DNA from: Prevotellaceae bacterium
GTDB taxonomy: Bacteria; Bacteroidota; Bacteroidia; Bacteroidales; Bacteroidaceae
Assembly (NCBI GenBank): GCA_030523505.1
Contig: JAUNIK010000015.1
Span: 1 to 9,740 of the forward strand
DNA length: 9,740 nucleotides
Direction of reading: 5' to 3'
Shown here: positions 1-7,234 of the stretch, in pieces
Numbering within the stretch: the stretch's first letter is position 1
Layout: every line of letters begins with the position of its first letter
Notes under the pieces: model-generated
Databases searched by the model: none
What the model was told of the DNA's origin: nothing
What the model saw: only the letters and a program-made list of their open reading frames with translations
Position numbers and translations under genes: made by a program

Positions 1-1564
1 TCTTCTCTGGCTTCATCTGTGGGAAGAGCATTACCTCACCGATAGCAAACTTACCAGTCATGAGCATTACGAGACGATCGATACCAATACCGATACCGAA
101 TGTTGGAGGCATACCATACTGGAGAGCACGGAGGAAGTCCTGGTCGATGATCATTGCCTCGTCGTCGCCCTTGTCAGCGAGTCGCATCTGCTCGATGAAA
201 CGCTCCTCCTGATCGATTGGGTCGTTGAGCTCAGAGTAAGCATTTGCCAACTCCTTACCATTGACCATAAGTTCGAAGCGCTCAGTAAGACCTGGCTTTG
301 AACGGTGCATCTTTGTCAGTGGTGACATTTCAACAGGATAGTCGCAGATGAAGGTAGGCTGGATGAAGTCGCCCTCACATGTCTCGCCGAAGATCTCGTC
401 GATGAGCTTACCCTTACCCATTGTCTCGTCAACCTCAATACCGAGCTTCTTTGCTGTCTCGCGAATTTCGTCCTCGGTCATTGGATAGAGGTCGTAGCCT
501 GTCTTCTCCTTGATAGCATCGAGGATTGGCAAACGGCGGAATGGAGCCTTGAACGAAATGACCTTACCGTCAATCTCAACTTCTGGTTTGCCGTTCACAG
601 CGATACAAATCTGCTCGAGCATCTTCTCTGTGAAGTCCATACCCCAGTTGAGGTCCTTGTACGACACATAAAGCTCCATACATGTGAACTCAGGGTTGTG
701 AGTCTTGTCCATACCCTCGTTGCGGAAGTTCTTGCCCATCTCATATACTCCCTCGAAGCCACCAACGATGAGACGCTTCAGATAGAGCTCTGTTGCGATA
801 CGCATATACATGTCCTGATTGAGGGCATTGAAATGTGTGATGAACGGACGAGCCGAAGCACCACCGGCAATATTCTGGAGGATTGGAGTGTCAACCTCGG
901 TATAGCCAGCACCGTCGAGGATGTTACGCATGGTGCGAACGATGGTAGCACGCTTGAGGAATGTATCCTTAACGCCTTCGTTCACTACGAGGTCAACATA
1001 ACGCTGACGATAACGAAGCTCTGGGTCATCGAACTTGTCATACACATTGCCATCAGCATCGGTCTTTACGATTGGGAGTGGCTTGAGCGACTTCGAGAGA
1101 AGTGTGAGTTCCTGTGCATGAACAGAAATCTCGCCTGTCTTGGTGCGGAAAACAAAACCCTTCACACCGATGAAGTCACCGATATCAAGCAGTTTCTTGA
1201 ACACCTTATTATATAGGTCGGTATTGTCACCCTGACAGATATCATCACGCTTTACATACACCTGAATACGGCCCTTTGAGTCCTGGAGTTCTGCAAAACC
1301 AGCCTTACCCATGATACGGCGACCCATCATACGACCAGCGATGGTCACACAACGTGAGTTCTCTGGCGAAGGAGTCTCGGTGATATCGTTACCCTCCTCA
1401 TCCTTGCCGATGACAGGAAGGTCAACAAACTGCTCACGGATATCATCGCTCCATGCGTTTACTGGGAATTCAGCTGCTGGGTATGGGTTGATGCCCATGT
1501 TACGCAACTCCTGCAGACTCTCGCGTCTGCCGATTTCTTGTTCTGAAAGTTCTAAAATATTCAT
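1..1564 (-). CDS. lysS: Lysyl-tRNA synthetase, class II (C-terminal end cut by window edge)
   Basis: Charges tRNA-Lys with lysine using ATP, in the cytoplasm. The reverse strand reads without a stop from the ATG at 1564-1562 ([17 protein letters not shown]) to the left edge, giving 521 codons. Seen in the translation: an N-terminal OB-fold anticodon-binding region at about residues 72-155 (begins [13 protein letters not shown]), class II motif 2 at 280-299 ([20 protein letters not shown]) and motif 3 at about 490-504 ([15 protein letters not shown], catalytic Arg497). Between them is the LysRS-typical [12 protein letters not shown] stretch. The reading frame passes the FPQMKPE segment near residue 520, where most bacterial LysRS proteins end. 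Bacteroidetes LysRS proteins commonly carry a C-terminal extension of about 50 residues, so I expect the gene to continue to the left, but the end is not visible. It is transcribed divergently from the menaquinone cluster. The identification is secure. Confidence 0.97.
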   Translation of the reverse strand, partial: MNILELSEQEIGRRESLQELRNMGINPYPAAEFPVNAWSDDIREQFVDLPVIGKDEEGNDITETPSPENSRCVTIAGRMMGRRIMGKAGFAELQDSKGRIQVYVKRDDICQGDNTDLYNKVFKKLLDIGDFIGVKGFVFRTKTGEISVHAQELTLLSKSLKPLPIVKTDADGNVYDKFDDPELRYRQRYVDLVVNEGVKDTFLKRATIVRTMRNILDGAGYTEVDTPILQNIAGGASARPFITHFNALNQDMYMRIATELYLKRLIVGGFEGVYEMGKNFRNEGMDKTHNPEFTCMELYVSYKDLNWGMDFTEKMLEQICIAVNGKPEVEIDGKVISFKAPFRRLPILDAIKEKTGYDLYPMTEDEIRETAKKLGIEVDETMGKGKLIDEIFGETCEGDFIQPTFICDYPVEMSPLTKMHRSKPGLTERFELMVNGKELANAYSELNDPIDQEERFIEQMRLADKGDDEAMIIDQDFLRALQYGMPPTFGIGIGIDRLVMLMTGKFAIGEVMLFPQMKPEK

Positions 1565-1595
1565 TTTCTACTTATTTGATTTTTATTTTTATGCG

Positions 1596-1603
1596 CAAAA
1601 GTA
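1596..1603 (-). promoter_or_regulatory. Putative lysS promoter, -7 box
   Basis: On the minus strand this reads TACTTTTG, an exact match to the Bacteroidetes sigma-ABfr -7 consensus TAnnTTTG. It would start transcription near 1589 and leave a leader of about 25 bases before the lysS ATG. No clean TTTG -33 element is seen at the usual distance; only a T-rich run lies at about 1617-1622. The position between the divergent start codons supports the call. Confidence 0.55.
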
Positions 1604-1677
1604 ACAATAAATTCCGAAAAAACTATGTTTTTTACATTCTTTATGCCCAAAACATCTTTAATAATTGATATTTTTTG

Positions 1678-1685
1678 TATTTTTG
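1678..1685 (+). promoter_or_regulatory. Putative promoter of the transporter/men operon, -7 box
   Basis: TATTTTTG matches the Bacteroidetes -7 consensus TAnnTTTG exactly. A poor -33 candidate (TTTA, 1657-1660) lies 17 bases upstream. The box ends only 9 bases before the ATG at 1695, so transcription would begin within a few bases of the start codon, giving a leaderless or nearly leaderless mRNA. The region is AT-rich, so a chance match is possible. Confidence 0.5.
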
Positions 1686-1694
1686 CACACTGTT

Positions 1695-2642
1695 ATGCAA
1701 TACTTAGGCGAAATTATTTCATTGGCGGTGGCTTGTTCATGGACTGTAACAGCCCTTGTAAGCGAGATAGGCACCAAGCGAATTGGTGTTCTGAACTTCA
1801 ATGTATGGCGTTTAGCCGTAGCATTGCTATTCACCCTTGTGTTCACCTTCTGCCTCACCGGATATTTCGGTGCTCAATACGCAGGACCAGAGACATGGTT
1901 TTGGATGGGACTCTCGGGATTCGTGGGGTTCTTCTTCGGCGATTTCTGCCTGTTCAAGAGTTATCTGTATATTTCCAGTCGCTACGGGCAGTTGTTCATG
2001 ACTCTTGCTCCGGCTGCTGCAGCTTTTGCGGCATGGGTGATGCTAGGCGAGATGATGACATTGGGAAATCTGCTTGCCATGACGGTGACACTTCTCGGTA
2101 TTGGAATCACAGTTCTGCAGAAGGGCGATGACAGCAATTCACGCTTCTCGTTCAAATCATCACTGCCACTGAAGGGTATCCTCTATGGACTGGGTGCTGG
2201 TTTGGGACAAGGACTGGGACTGGTGTTGAGCAAGATAGGCATGGAACACTACGAGGCTGACATTCCGCAGGAGGCTCTGGGGGGCATGGAGCATGTCATT
2301 CCATTCTCGGCGAATATGATACGCTGTCTGGTGGGATGCGTTTGTTTCCTGCTTGCCGTATTGCTGAACCGTGGTGGCAAGGAACTGATGAAGGCTCCGT
2401 TCACAAAGAAAACAGCCCTGTCGATATTCCTCGCCGTGATGTTCGGACCATTCTTGGGTGTGGGATTCTCACTGATGGCAGTACAGCTGACCAAGGTGGG
2501 CATAGCACAGACATTGATGGCTCTCACTCCGATACTCATCATCGTTCCGTCATACTGGCTCTTCAAACAGCCTATCACCCTCAAAGGTGTGCTGGGAGCA
2601 GTTATCTCGGTAATCGGTGTAACAATGTTCTTCTTATTATAA
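1695..2642 (+). CDS. EamA/DMT-family inner-membrane transporter, substrate unknown
   Basis: A 315-residue polytopic membrane protein of the drug/metabolite transporter (DMT) superfamily. It has two EamA halves, about residues 1-141 and 165-315, with roughly ten hydrophobic helices in total. The first half ends with the family hallmark LGE (Glu119) followed by a glycine-rich helix (LLGIGITVL). The second ends with FKQPITLKGVLGAVISVIGV, where the usual acidic residue of the first half is replaced by Lys. A hydrophilic linker (residues 143-160) and a loop containing MEHYEAD separate the halves. I chose ATG 1695 rather than the upstream TTG at 1665 because the first helix starts right after it and the upstream codons overlap the promoter box. 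It lies 25 bases upstream of the thioesterase gene and is probably co-transcribed with the men genes. The family exports or imports amino acids, nucleosides and other small metabolites; nothing in the sequence reveals the substrate, and a role linked to quinone precursors would be a guess. Confidence 0.9.
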   Translation: MQYLGEIISLAVACSWTVTALVSEIGTKRIGVLNFNVWRLAVALLFTLVFTFCLTGYFGAQYAGPETWFWMGLSGFVGFFFGDFCLFKSYLYISSRYGQLFMTLAPAAAAFAAWVMLGEMMTLGNLLAMTVTLLGIGITVLQKGDDSNSRFSFKSSLPLKGILYGLGAGLGQGLGLVLSKIGMEHYEADIPQEALGGMEHVIPFSANMIRCLVGCVCFLLAVLLNRGGKELMKAPFTKKTALSIFLAVMFGPFLGVGFSLMAVQLTKVGIAQTLMALTPILIIVPSYWLFKQPITLKGVLGAVISVIGVTMFFLL

Positions 2643-2667
2643 CAAACTGCAAAAGGTATATCCATTT

Positions 2668-3063
2668 ATGAAAGTTACTGACAAAATCTACGAGCATCCA
2701 GATGGTCTTTCAGAGACACTGGGCATAACATATCACTCAACCGACGACCCTGATACTATCGAGGCACGTCTGACTTGCCAAAAGCATATCTCCCAGCCTT
2801 GGGGATTCCTCTCTGGCGGTGCCACTCTCGCATTGGCCGAGAATGTGGCTGGTGTGGCTTCCATGAGTCTCACTCCCGAGAAAACCGTGTTCGGCATCAA
2901 TATAGCAGCAAACCATATGAGTTCGGTGCGTATCGGCGAAACGGTCATCGCTACAGCCCGACTGCTACGGATGGGTGGACGACTGCACCACTGGATGGTG
3001 GAAGTGAAAAAGGAAGACGGCACAAAAGTGTCAGAGATAATGGTTACGAACTATACAAAATAA
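2668..3063 (+). CDS. menI: Hotdog-fold acyl-CoA thioesterase, probable 1,4-dihydroxy-2-naphthoyl-CoA hydrolase
   Basis: A 131-residue cytoplasmic hotdog protein of the PaaI/YdiI (MenI) type. The expected reaction is hydrolysis of DHNA-CoA to 1,4-dihydroxy-2-naphthoate after the MenB step. The central helix segment ISQPWGFLSGGATLALAE aligns with E. coli YdiI: Gln43 matches YdiI Gln48 and Glu58 matches the catalytic Glu63, at a constant offset of five residues. Ser49 stands where YdiI and most PaaI-like enzymes have the His of the HGG motif. The length is normal for the family. Start at ATG 2668, with AAAAGG at 2651-2656 as a weak ribosome binding site. It ends 5 bases before menF, and this men-cluster context is the main reason for choosing MenI over a general thioesterase. 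The substrate is inferred, not shown. Confidence 0.8.
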   Translation: MKVTDKIYEHPDGLSETLGITYHSTDDPDTIEARLTCQKHISQPWGFLSGGATLALAENVAGVASMSLTPEKTVFGINIAANHMSSVRIGETVIATARLLRMGGRLHHWMVEVKKEDGTKVSEIMVTNYTK

Positions 3064-3068
3064 GTCCT

Positions 3069-4073
3069 ATGAGTTACGCCTATTACCGAATGCCGTACGC
3101 TGACTCGTACACTGTGGTGAGATCGGAGTCAAAGGACCGCTTGCTATGCAACTACGAGCAGATAGGACATGACACGGGATTCGTCATAGCACCGTTCAAC
3201 AATGATGTGTACACCCCGATAGTGATCATTGCGCCTGACTCCGTGGAGCAGTATACTCTCCCTCAGGGTGATGTGCCACAACGTCATGCAACAGCTACAA
3301 GCACGAACATATCCGATGGCTATGAGGCTACTTTCGAGCGTTTCCACAATGCCATCTGCAACGGACAGTTTCTCAAACTGGTGTTGTCGCGTTCTAAAGA
3401 GGCAGAACTGAATACCGACGATTACGAAGAACTGTTTCTTGAGGCTTGCCGCCGTTACCCACGACTGATGATTATGCTCGTCAGTACGAAGGTCACAGGT
3501 ACATGGCTCGTTGCATCTCCGGAAATACTCCTCACCGGCGATGGAGCATGGTGGCGAACAATGGCTCTGGCTGGCACAATGCCATATATGGACGGCTATC
3601 AGGAGTGGAGTGAAAAAAATCAACAGGAGCAGCGTTTCGTGGAGGCATATATCGAAGATCGTCTGTCGGACTTCTCACTAGAGATAATCAAAGACGGTCC
3701 TACAACCAAAAGAGCCGGCAATCTGGTTCATCTCTGCACCGACTTCCGCTTTCATATAGCACCGGGATGTTACATCGGTGAACTGCTGGCATCGCTCCAC
3801 CCTACCCCAGCTGTTTGTGGTATTCCGAAGATGAAGGCTCGCGAGTTCATTATCGAGAACGAACAGAATGAGCGCTCATACTACAGTGGTTTTATGGGAC
3901 CGGTGGGCATCAACGGCGAGACTCATCTGTATGTATCGCTCCGTTGTGCAAAGCTTGAACAAGGCAAGGCGACGCTCTATGCCGGTGGTGGTATAATGCC
4001 GGAGAGCACACTCGCCTCGGAATGGGACGAGACTGAGCATAAAATGCAAACAATAGGAAATGTACTCAAATAA
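3069..4073 (+). CDS. menF: Isochorismate synthase
   Basis: Converts chorismate to isochorismate, the first committed step to menaquinone. It is a 334-residue chorismate-binding (MST-family) enzyme. Visible motifs: FLKLVLSR with Lys103, equivalent to the general base Lys190 of E. coli MenF; ASPE at 149-152; RTMALAGT at 163-170; HPTPAVCG at 244-251; ENEQNERSYYSG at 263-274; and EWDETEHK at 318-325, which supplies Mg-binding acidic residues. The catalytic domain looks complete, but the N-terminal domain is short: E. coli MenF has about 430 residues. ATG 3069 was chosen because it follows the thioesterase stop by 5 bases. The frame stays open upstream to 2775 but only as an overlap within the thioesterase gene. 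The 3' end overlaps menD by 14 bases, which suggests translational coupling. An anthranilate or salicylate synthase is much less likely, given menD next door. Confidence 0.93.
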   Translation: MSYAYYRMPYADSYTVVRSESKDRLLCNYEQIGHDTGFVIAPFNNDVYTPIVIIAPDSVEQYTLPQGDVPQRHATATSTNISDGYEATFERFHNAICNGQFLKLVLSRSKEAELNTDDYEELFLEACRRYPRLMIMLVSTKVTGTWLVASPEILLTGDGAWWRTMALAGTMPYMDGYQEWSEKNQQEQRFVEAYIEDRLSDFSLEIIKDGPTTKRAGNLVHLCTDFRFHIAPGCYIGELLASLHPTPAVCGIPKMKAREFIIENEQNERSYYSGFMGPVGINGETHLYVSLRCAKLEQGKATLYAGGGIMPESTLASEWDETEHKMQTIGNVLK

Positions 4074-5655
4074 AGAAAATATAAACATACTGACGGCTTT
4101 GCTCGTGGCTTACGGGGTGAAGAATGTCGTTGTGTGCCCGGGAAGCAGGAATGCTCCTCTGGTGCATAACTTCAACGAATGCCCTGATATCACCTGTCAC
4201 CCTGTCACCGATGAGCGTTCGGCGGCCTTCGTGGCATTGGGAATAAGGTTACGCACGGGCGAGCGCGTGGCTGTATGTGTGACATCGGGCTCGGCTCTGC
4301 TCAACACTCTTCCGGGTGTAGCCGAGGCTTCATACCAGAAACAGGGCATCATCGTCATCTCAGCCGACAGACCAGTTGAATGGATTGGGCAACTCGATGG
4401 TCAGACGATGCCTCAGCCGGGGGCTCTCGGCACCTTCGTGGCGAAGTCGGTGAACCTTCCTGAATGTAAGGATGACAACGAGCGCTGGCACTGTCGCCGA
4501 CTTGTTTGCGAGGCAATGATAGAGCATCTGTGGTCGTCAGCATCGGTACATATCAATGTGCCTATCAGTGAACCGCTGTTCGAGTTCAGCACCCCAGAAC
4601 TGCCAACTGTTCATGCCATTGTGACTGTTGCTGGTGACAACGAACACGACTTGGCAGAGCTTCTCAATAAGATGACAAAGGCAGAGCGACCAATGATCGT
4701 CATCGGTCAGACGGCTCGTGATGCTATCAATGATACTATCATCAAAGAACTCCGTCGCAGTATTGTGGTTCTTGCCGAACCGCTATCTGCTGATGATCCT
4801 TCGCCTTCGCTGGATGATGTGTTCACAGAGATGGGAACAGATAATGGTGCTTACAAACCTGACTTTGTGCTGTTCATTGGTTCTACGACGATAAGCAAAC
4901 GACTGCGTCTGTTCCTTCGCAGTTTAGACGATGATTGCGTGGTGGTGATGCAGAATAGCACTCCTGTTCTTGAAGACCTCACTCGTCATGCTCGTTATGT
5001 GCTTGTTTGCGAACCTGAACGTATTCTCATGAAACTGACGGGTATGTTCGATGGCAATGCCAGTGAGTTCTTCAAGCATTGGAACGAACTGTTGCAAACT
5101 GTTGGCGAAAAGAACGCTTCATCAATCCCTGCAACTCTCGAGGCGAAGGCTGTCAAGGCTTTCGAGGCTTTAATGGAAAAGGATAACACAGTGTTCTATG
5201 CCAACTCTACTGCGGTACGCCTTGCTGCCCGCTATGCTGACCATTATGTATTCTGCAACCGAGGACTGAACGGTATCGAGGGTTCGCTATCGACTGCTGT
5301 CGGTGCTTCGCTCGTGACTGACGAGAATGTGTACTGCGTCATCGGCGACCTGTCGTTCTTCTACGATCAGAACGCCTTGTGGAACCAGCATCTCCGTGGT
5401 AATCTGCGTATTCTCCTGCTCAACAACAACAGAGGTGAGATATTCAGCACCCTTCCTGGACTGAGCGACTCTCCAGCAAGAGATTACCTTGTGATGGGAG
5501 CACACAAGAACACTGCAGTGGGTGCTTGTCATCAGTATGGCATCTCACGGAAGATGGTATCAAAAGCCGAAGACCTGCCAGCAGCAATCAAATGGCTCGT
5601 GGAAAGCAAGAGCAGTTGTCCACTTCTGCTGGAAGTGATGGCTATTAAAAGTTAA
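4060..5655 (+). CDS. menD: 2-succinyl-5-enolpyruvyl-6-hydroxy-3-cyclohexene-1-carboxylate (SEPHCHC) synthase
   Basis: A thiamine-diphosphate enzyme that decarboxylates 2-oxoglutarate (releasing CO2) and adds the resulting succinyl-semialdehyde unit to isochorismate. It has 531 residues, close to the usual length of about 550. The N-terminal PYR domain carries VVVCPGSRNAPL (residues 23-34), DER with the conserved catalytic Glu52, and a SADRP segment. The C-terminal PP domain carries the ThDP/Mg motif GDLSFFYDQNA (429-439) ending at NNN (455-457). These are MenD-specific forms of the general GDG...NN motif. After NNN the sequence is RGEIF, where the E. coli enzyme has GGGIF as I recall it. The start ATG 4060 lies inside the end of menF, so ribosomes finishing menF could reinitiate. 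Its product passes through MenH (not seen here) to MenC. Confidence 0.96.
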   Translation: MYSNKENINILTALLVAYGVKNVVVCPGSRNAPLVHNFNECPDITCHPVTDERSAAFVALGIRLRTGERVAVCVTSGSALLNTLPGVAEASYQKQGIIVISADRPVEWIGQLDGQTMPQPGALGTFVAKSVNLPECKDDNERWHCRRLVCEAMIEHLWSSASVHINVPISEPLFEFSTPELPTVHAIVTVAGDNEHDLAELLNKMTKAERPMIVIGQTARDAINDTIIKELRRSIVVLAEPLSADDPSPSLDDVFTEMGTDNGAYKPDFVLFIGSTTISKRLRLFLRSLDDDCVVVMQNSTPVLEDLTRHARYVLVCEPERILMKLTGMFDGNASEFFKHWNELLQTVGEKNASSIPATLEAKAVKAFEALMEKDNTVFYANSTAVRLAARYADHYVFCNRGLNGIEGSLSTAVGASLVTDENVYCVIGDLSFFYDQNALWNQHLRGNLRILLLNNNRGEIFSTLPGLSDSPARDYLVMGAHKNTAVGACHQYGISRKMVSKAEDLPAAIKWLVESKSSCPLLLEVMAIKS

Positions 5656-5700
5656 GAGTTCCTCTTGAGTCCTCTTAATTCATCTTTAATCCTCTCAATA
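5652..5700 (+). repeat. Small hairpin followed by four degenerate 10-base repeats between menD and the Sel1 gene
   Basis: TTAAGAG (5652-5658) can pair with CTCTTGA (5662-5668) across a three-base loop, with one G-T pair; the menD stop codon lies in the left arm. From 5661 the sequence consists of four phased 10-base units: CCTCTTGAGT, CCTCTTAATT, CATCTTTAAT and CCTCTCAATA. This ends 6 bases before the next start codon. There is no T-run, so it is not a standard terminator. It may be leftover duplication, an mRNA processing site or a regulator-binding site, or it may have no function. Confidence 0.35.
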
Positions 5701-5706
5701 AAAATT

Positions 5707-6639
5707 ATGAAAAGACTATTCATATATCTCGGAATGATGCTGTTGGCGCTGAGCGTTCAGGCACAGACATCAGAAGCCGACTCTCTCTTGAATGTTGGCG
5801 ATTACAAGTTCTTCCAGAGCGGTGATGCTTCTGGAGCGTTAAGGGCTTACAAGGCTGCTGCTGAACTGGGCAGTGTCGAGGCTGCGATGATGGTTGGCCG
5901 CTGTTATGCTGAAGGTATCGGTACTCTCCAGAACCTTGACAAAGCGATGAAATACTGGTTGGCTGCATCGGAAGCTGGTTCGGGTGATGCCTCTTTCCGC
6001 ATCGGTGACTGCTATCTGCATGGCATCGGTTTCGGCAAAAGCACAGAGAAGGCTATCCAATGGCTTGAGAAAGCAGCAAAGCAGGGTTCTACCGATGCGA
6101 TGTTCACACTGGGCTCACTCTGTTTCTATGGAACAGATGTACAGCAAGATGTAGAGAATGCCATCAACCTCTGGACAATGGCTGCTGATGCTGGAAATAT
6201 GAATGCACAGGCTACACTGGGCATGGAATATTTCAAGGGCGAGAAGACAAAACGTAACATGATTCTGGCAGTGAAATATCTTGAGATGGCTGCTGATCAG
6301 GGTGATGCTCATTCTGCTTTCTATGCGGGATTGTTCAACGAGAAGGGCTTCGGCAAGGTGGCTGATGAGGTTTCGGCTGCTTACTATTATATGGTGGCTG
6401 CCAATGGCGGTGTGCCTGAGGCACAGCTCAACCTTGCGATTCTTTATTATGAAGGTCGCGGTGTTGATATGAACAAGAAATATGCTTTCGACTGGTATCT
6501 TGAGGCAGCAAAGAATGGTGTTCCTCAGGCTCAGTTTAATGTCGGAGCTTGCTACATCAACGGTGATGGTGTTGAGAAAAACGAGAAACTCGGTCAGGCA
6601 TGGCTGAAAAAAGCCAAAGAAAACGGATTTGATAAATAA
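5707..6639 (+). CDS. Secreted Sel1-repeat (TPR-like) protein
   Basis: A 310-residue protein with an N-terminal signal peptide (MKRLFIYLGMMLLALSVQA, cleavage expected after Ala19 before Gln20), so probably periplasmic. No lipobox Cys is present. The mature part is an alpha-alpha superhelix: a partial unit at about residues 32-55, then seven complete 36-residue Sel1-like repeats at 56-307 that follow the pattern A...G..Y..G.G...d...A..W...AA..G. The protein ends just after the last repeat, with no extra catalytic domain. Such proteins usually act as protein-binding scaffolds; no enzymatic function can be assigned. ATG 5707 is preferred over the TTG at 5665, which would add 14 non-signal residues. 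It sits between menD and the carbonic anhydrase in the same orientation, with 51- and 42-base gaps, so it is probably co-transcribed with menaquinone genes; the reason is unknown. Confidence 0.9.
   Translation: MKRLFIYLGMMLLALSVQAQTSEADSLLNVGDYKFFQSGDASGALRAYKAAAELGSVEAAMMVGRCYAEGIGTLQNLDKAMKYWLAASEAGSGDASFRIGDCYLHGIGFGKSTEKAIQWLEKAAKQGSTDAMFTLGSLCFYGTDVQQDVENAINLWTMAADAGNMNAQATLGMEYFKGEKTKRNMILAVKYLEMAADQGDAHSAFYAGLFNEKGFGKVADEVSAAYYYMVAANGGVPEAQLNLAILYYEGRGVDMNKKYAFDWYLEAAKNGVPQAQFNVGACYINGDGVEKNEKLGQAWLKKAKENGFDK
5872..6627 (+). repeat. Seven tandem 36-codon Sel1-like repeats within the coding sequence
   Basis: Seven consecutive units of exactly 108 bases encode residues 56-91, 92-127, 128-163, 164-199, 200-235, 236-271 and 272-307 of the Sel1 protein. 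Each unit ends in Gly, usually after an AA..G type helix end (SEAG, AKQG, ADAG, ADQG, ANGG, AKNG, KENG). The protein repeats are clear but the DNA has diverged, which points to an old, stable array rather than recent copy-number change. Confidence 0.85.
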
Positions 6640-6681
6640 CACCGCTCTTATCTCCATTATATAAGAAGGAATTACCGGAAG

Positions 6682-7200
6682 ATGATTGAAGATATTCTTG
6701 GAATAAAACCACAGATTGGTGAGGGGGTGTTCGTTGCTCCTACTGCAGCGGTTATTGGCGATGTTGTCATCGGCGATGGTTCGTCTGTGTGGTACAGTGC
6801 TGTCATTAGGGGCGATGTGAACAAGATCCGTATCGGTCGTAATGTGTCGGTTCAGGATGGTTGTGTATTGCACACCTCTGGCGGTGATGCCTACATAGAG
6901 ATTGGCGACAATGTGACTATCGGACACAATGTCACTTTGCATGGATGCAAGATTGCCAGCAACGTACTGATAGGCATGGGAAGTACCGTTCTTGACAATG
7001 CAGTGGTTGAGACGGGGAGCGTGGTGGCTGCTGGTGCCTTGGTCCTCTCGCGTACTCATATTCCTTCAGGCGAACTGTGGGGCGGAGTGCCAGCCAAGTT
7101 CATTAAGAAGATTACACCTGAGGCTGCCGAACGAATCATTGCTCGCGGTCCGAAGAACTACGAATATTGGACAAATATCTATCTCCAAGAGAATAAATGA
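6682..7200 (+). CDS. Gamma-class carbonic anhydrase-like hexapeptide-repeat protein (YrdA/PaaY/CaiE group)
   Basis: A 172-residue left-handed beta-helix protein, probably a cytoplasmic trimer. The body (about residues 12-120) is built of hexapeptide turns such as [14 protein letters not shown] and [18 protein letters not shown], followed by a C-terminal helix (about 140-170). The three expected metal-ligand histidines are present: His64 (VLHT), His82 (IGHN) and His87 (LHGC). Arg43 and Asp45 in the RGD segment and Gln58/Asp59 also match the gamma-CA pattern. If active it interconverts CO2 and bicarbonate. Many members of this short subgroup have weak or no measured activity, and some act as acyltransferase-like or maturation factors. 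ATG 6682 is preceded by AAGAAGGA at 6663-6670. It lies immediately upstream of menB, which by its residues belongs to the bicarbonate-requiring type; that makes a role in supplying bicarbonate plausible but unproven. Confidence 0.9.
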   Translation: MIEDILGIKPQIGEGVFVAPTAAVIGDVVIGDGSSVWYSAVIRGDVNKIRIGRNVSVQDGCVLHTSGGDAYIEIGDNVTIGHNVTLHGCKIASNVLIGMGSTVLDNAVVETGSVVAAGALVLSRTHIPSGELWGGVPAKFIKKITPEAAERIIARGPKNYEYWTNIYLQENK

Positions 7201-7216
7201 CACAGTACTGCTGTGT
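7200..7216 (+). other. Intercistronic hairpin between the carbonic anhydrase gene and menB
   Basis: ACACAG (7200-7205) pairs perfectly with CTGTGT (7211-7216) across the loop TACTG, starting at the last base of the upstream stop codon. It contains the 8-base palindrome CAGTACTG at 7203-7210. It is followed by AT-rich sequence (TATTAAATATATAATA) but no T-run, so it is not a strong terminator. It could stabilise or mark a processing point in the polycistronic mRNA. A 6-bp stem can also occur by chance. Confidence 0.35.
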
Positions 7217-7234
7217 ACTATTAAATATATAATA

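Noticed and set aside
698..1216. 172-codon plus-strand open frame inside lysS
   Set aside because: It is antisense to the clear LysRS coding sequence, which includes motif 2 in this interval.
1625..2131. 168-codon open frame overlapping the transporter
   Set aside because: Out-of-frame shadow: Cys/Arg-rich translation without domain features, while the transporter frame shows clear membrane helices and EamA motifs.
2775..3068. Upstream in-frame extension of menF
   Set aside because: It overlaps the thioesterase gene in another frame, and the extra residues resemble no MenF N-terminus.
5665..5706. TTG-initiated extension of the Sel1 protein
   Set aside because: It would place 14 residues ahead of a complete signal peptide; ATG 5707 gives a standard Lys-Arg start.
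6646..6666. Possible hairpin TCTTAT/ATAAGA between the Sel1 and carbonic anhydrase genes
   Set aside because: A weak A/T-dominated 6-bp stem with a nine-base loop and no T-run; expected by chance in this AT-rich gap.
6115..7059. 314-codon open frame on the minus strand
   Set aside because: It lies antisense to the Sel1 and carbonic anhydrase genes, has a low-complexity His/Ser/Ile-rich translation with no recognisable domain, and spans two well-supported genes.
6992..7234. Upstream in-frame extension of menB
   Set aside because: It overlaps the carbonic anhydrase gene; the translation from ATG 7235 aligns residue-for-residue with E. coli MenB numbering.
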